The notes under the pieces: model-generated
Databases searched by the model: none
Seen by the model: the letters and a program-made list of their open reading frames with translations, nothing else
Told to the model about the DNA's origin: nothing
Assembly: GCA_030636125.1 (NCBI GenBank)
Contig: DAOVXM010000146.1
Location: 1-6,660, forward strand
Origin: Chloroflexota bacterium
GTDB taxonomy: Bacteria > Chloroflexota > Anaerolineae > Anaerolineales > UBA4823
DNA length: 6,660 bases
Direction of reading: 5' to 3'
Made by a program: the position numbers and the translations under genes
In this document: piece after piece, positions 5,086 through 6,660 of the stretch
Layout: every line of letters begins with the position of its first letter
Numbering within the stretch: position 1 is the stretch's first letter

Positions 5086-6660
5086 CTATTTTATGTCCAA
5101 TCCTTCGATCTGCCAGAGATGAAGCTTACCACCAATCGTGCCGGCTGCCAGCGTATGTCCATCATCTGAGAAATCTAGGCTGACGACCTCATCTAAGTGT
5201 ACACTTATTGGTGGTTCGAGCAGCTTGCCCTCCGGCACTGAGAACAGGTTTACTTGTTTATCTAGCGCAACAGTGGCCAAAATTTTCCCATCGGGCGAGA
5301 ACATCAGGCTTTTAACGATGTAGTTGTGCTCGAAGGTACTGGTAAGAATGGGCTCGATTTTGCCATCCGTATCTTTTTGCAGTTCCCATAAGTTTACGGT
5401 CTTATCTTCAGAGCCGGTGGCAATAAAACGACCATCCGGGGAGAATCTGAGAGTATAAACCCTCCCCTCGTGGCCTCCCAAGCGTAAGATCACTTTCCTG
5501 TTATCCAATTGATATATCCACGAGGTTCCATCGCTGACAGCCAGGGCCAGCAAAGCACCATCTGGTGAGAAGTCGACATCATTTATATAGTTACCTGGCA
5601 TTTCTATGCTATCAATCAGCTTAAATTCATCCGGGCTTATTTGCCAGATCCAGGCAGTACCCACACTGCCAGCAGCCAGCATTTTCCCGTCTCCCGAGAT
5701 CATCAAACTGGTAATGGGACGGCTGTATTTTAGCAAACGACCCTCGAGGGAACTGGTATCGACCTGCCAGAAGTAAATGGTTCCATCTGTGGAGCTAGAC
5801 ACCAACGATTTGCCATCCGGGGTAAACATAATTTCTGTTACTGGAAGTGAGTGCTCGATCAGATTTATTGGGGGTTCATCACTCGCGAGACGCCATAATC
5901 TAATCATGCCATCATTTGTGCCAGTGGCAATAACATCGCCATCAGGTGAAAAATCTATTGTATTGACCATGCTATCGTGTTCGTAAGAGCTTACAGGCCA
6001 TTGATCCGGGATGCCTTTTCCAAGAGATAATATCTCTCGTATGGGGTTGATTAAACTTTGTGTGCCTTCCTGCCTGTCAATTAGCCAGAGCTCTGAGCAG
6101 AAATCTCCCTGGAAACATCGAAATAACTGTTCGACGACCATTACCCAGCGCCCATCACCAGAGATGGAAACATCCTGGTAGAAGCTATCACGCCCTCGTC
6201 CGGCAAGGATAAGTTCTGTCTTTCCAGTCTCTCTGTCATGGACATAGACATGGGTGCATACTGGTAGCCCTATTTGACCGCAGATCACCACCGGCGAGGG
6301 TGCAAGATTATTTGCCAGGGAAAGATAGGTTATAAAGCGACCATCATCTGAAACACTAATTGGTAGCCCCCAGCCCGTAATACCAGGCACGGTGTTCGTT
6401 CCGCTGTTTGCATTCCCAAGGATATCGTCCCTATTAACGCTGATAATTTCGGTTAAATTTTTGTTTAAGTCACGGATAAAAACATCGGCCTTTTTATTGT
6501 TATCCCTTTTGATCAGGGTATTTGCTCTTGAGACAAATATAACTGAACTACCGTCTGAGGAAATGTTTGCGTTGTAAGATGCATGGTTGCCCTGTTCACC
6601 CTCACTGGATAGATTAACGGATAAAAATTGTTTGTTCTTAAGATCGTAGATAAAAACCTC
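5086..6660 (-). CDS. Beta-propeller protein: TolB/PD40-like blades plus seven WD40 repeats; N-terminus beyond the window
   Basis: The frame is open from the right edge to TAG at 5088-5086, showing 524 residues without a start; the GTG at 6390 is internal. Residues 1-200 (counted from the edge) hold TolB/PD40-like blades, marked by strands such as EVFIYD (1-6), DVFIRD (59-64), HVYVHDRETG (137-146) and ELWLIDRQEG (190-199), each preceded by an S-x-DG turn. Residues 228-518 hold seven WD40 repeats at about 228, 270, 312, 355, 397, 445 and 488, with FSPDG turns and W or F near the end of each; seven makes a closed propeller. Such proteins act as binding scaffolds; no catalytic domain is visible, though one could lie in the missing N-terminus. 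Cysteine pairs at 127/135 and 182/188 suggest disulfides and an extracytoplasmic location (inference). The gene ends 85 bases before the metallophosphatase. Confidence 0.88.
   Translation of the reverse strand, partial: EVFIYDLKNKQFLSVNLSSEGEQGNHASYNANISSDGSSVIFVSRANTLIKRDNNKKADVFIRDLNKNLTEIISVNRDDILGNANSGTNTVPGITGWGLPISVSDDGRFITYLSLANNLAPSPVVICGQIGLPVCTHVYVHDRETGKTELILAGRGRDSFYQDVSISGDGRWVMVVEQLFRCFQGDFCSELWLIDRQEGTQSLINPIREILSLGKGIPDQWPVSSYEHDSMVNTIDFSPDGDVIATGTNDGMIRLWRLASDEPPINLIEHSLPVTEIMFTPDGKSLVSSSTDGTIYFWQVDTSSLEGRLLKYSRPITSLMISGDGKMLAAGSVGTAWIWQISPDEFKLIDSIEMPGNYINDVDFSPDGALLALAVSDGTSWIYQLDNRKVILRLGGHEGRVYTLRFSPDGRFIATGSEDKTVNLWELQKDTDGKIEPILTSTFEHNYIVKSLMFSPDGKILATVALDKQVNLFSVPEGKLLEPPISVHLDEVVSLDFSDDGHTLAAGTIGGKLHLWQIEGLDIK

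Noticed and set aside
4780..5169. Plus-strand frame of 129 codons crossing the gap between two genes
   Set aside because: Most of it is opposite the metallophosphatase start and the end of the WD40 gene; the product is basic and compositionally odd, with no domain.

Overview
All recognisable genes in this window lie on the minus strand, so the order of reading is from the right edge to the left. Protein-level resemblance (an RF2 with a UGA frameshift, a beta-propeller protein with TolB-like and WD40 blades, a PhnD-like binding-protein remnant, an Mth938-type small protein) suggests a free-living bacterium, perhaps of the Chloroflexota (Anaerolineae-like). That placement is an impression from family knowledge and has not been tested. 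Nothing here points to a phage, plasmid, CRISPR array, rRNA or tRNA.

Layout in transcription order. (1) 6660-5086: a large beta-propeller protein whose N-terminus lies beyond the right edge. It has TolB/PD40-like blades followed by exactly seven WD40 repeats. (2) 5085-5001: an 85-base gap carrying a short TCGCGAAT repeat. (3) 5000-3543: a UshA/5'-nucleotidase-family metallophosphatase with its metal ligands kept but the catalytic His-Asp dyad and the usual substrate-arginine motif replaced. (4) 3546-2629: a PLP-dependent cysteine synthase whose start overlaps the previous stop by 4 bases (ATGA). (5) 2607-1999: an unrecognised 202-residue protein with one hydrophobic helix and a charged, helical tail, 21 bases after the synthase. 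Genes 3 to 5 look like one transcription unit. (6) 1986-1942: a 14-codon reading frame behind a near-perfect Shine-Dalgarno sequence. (7) 1845-1468: a complete Mth938/DUF498-type protein behind a strong sigma70-like promoter placed so close to the ATG that the mRNA would be nearly leaderless. (8) 1423-858: a PhnD-like substrate-binding protein gene broken by an internal out-of-frame deletion. (9) 754-1: prfB, encoding release factor 2, with the classic CUU-UGA-C programmed +1 frameshift at codon 22-23 and its own likely promoter. Its C-terminus runs off the left edge.

The pairing of an altered metallophosphatase with a cysteine synthase is the most unusual part of the window and may point to a sulfur- or nucleotide-linked reaction that is not the textbook one; this is inference only. 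I did not find a clear new defence or mobile system. The most solid observations are the prfB recoding site, the PhnD-like gene deletion (with likely microhomology at the junction) and the replaced catalytic residues in the metallophosphatase.
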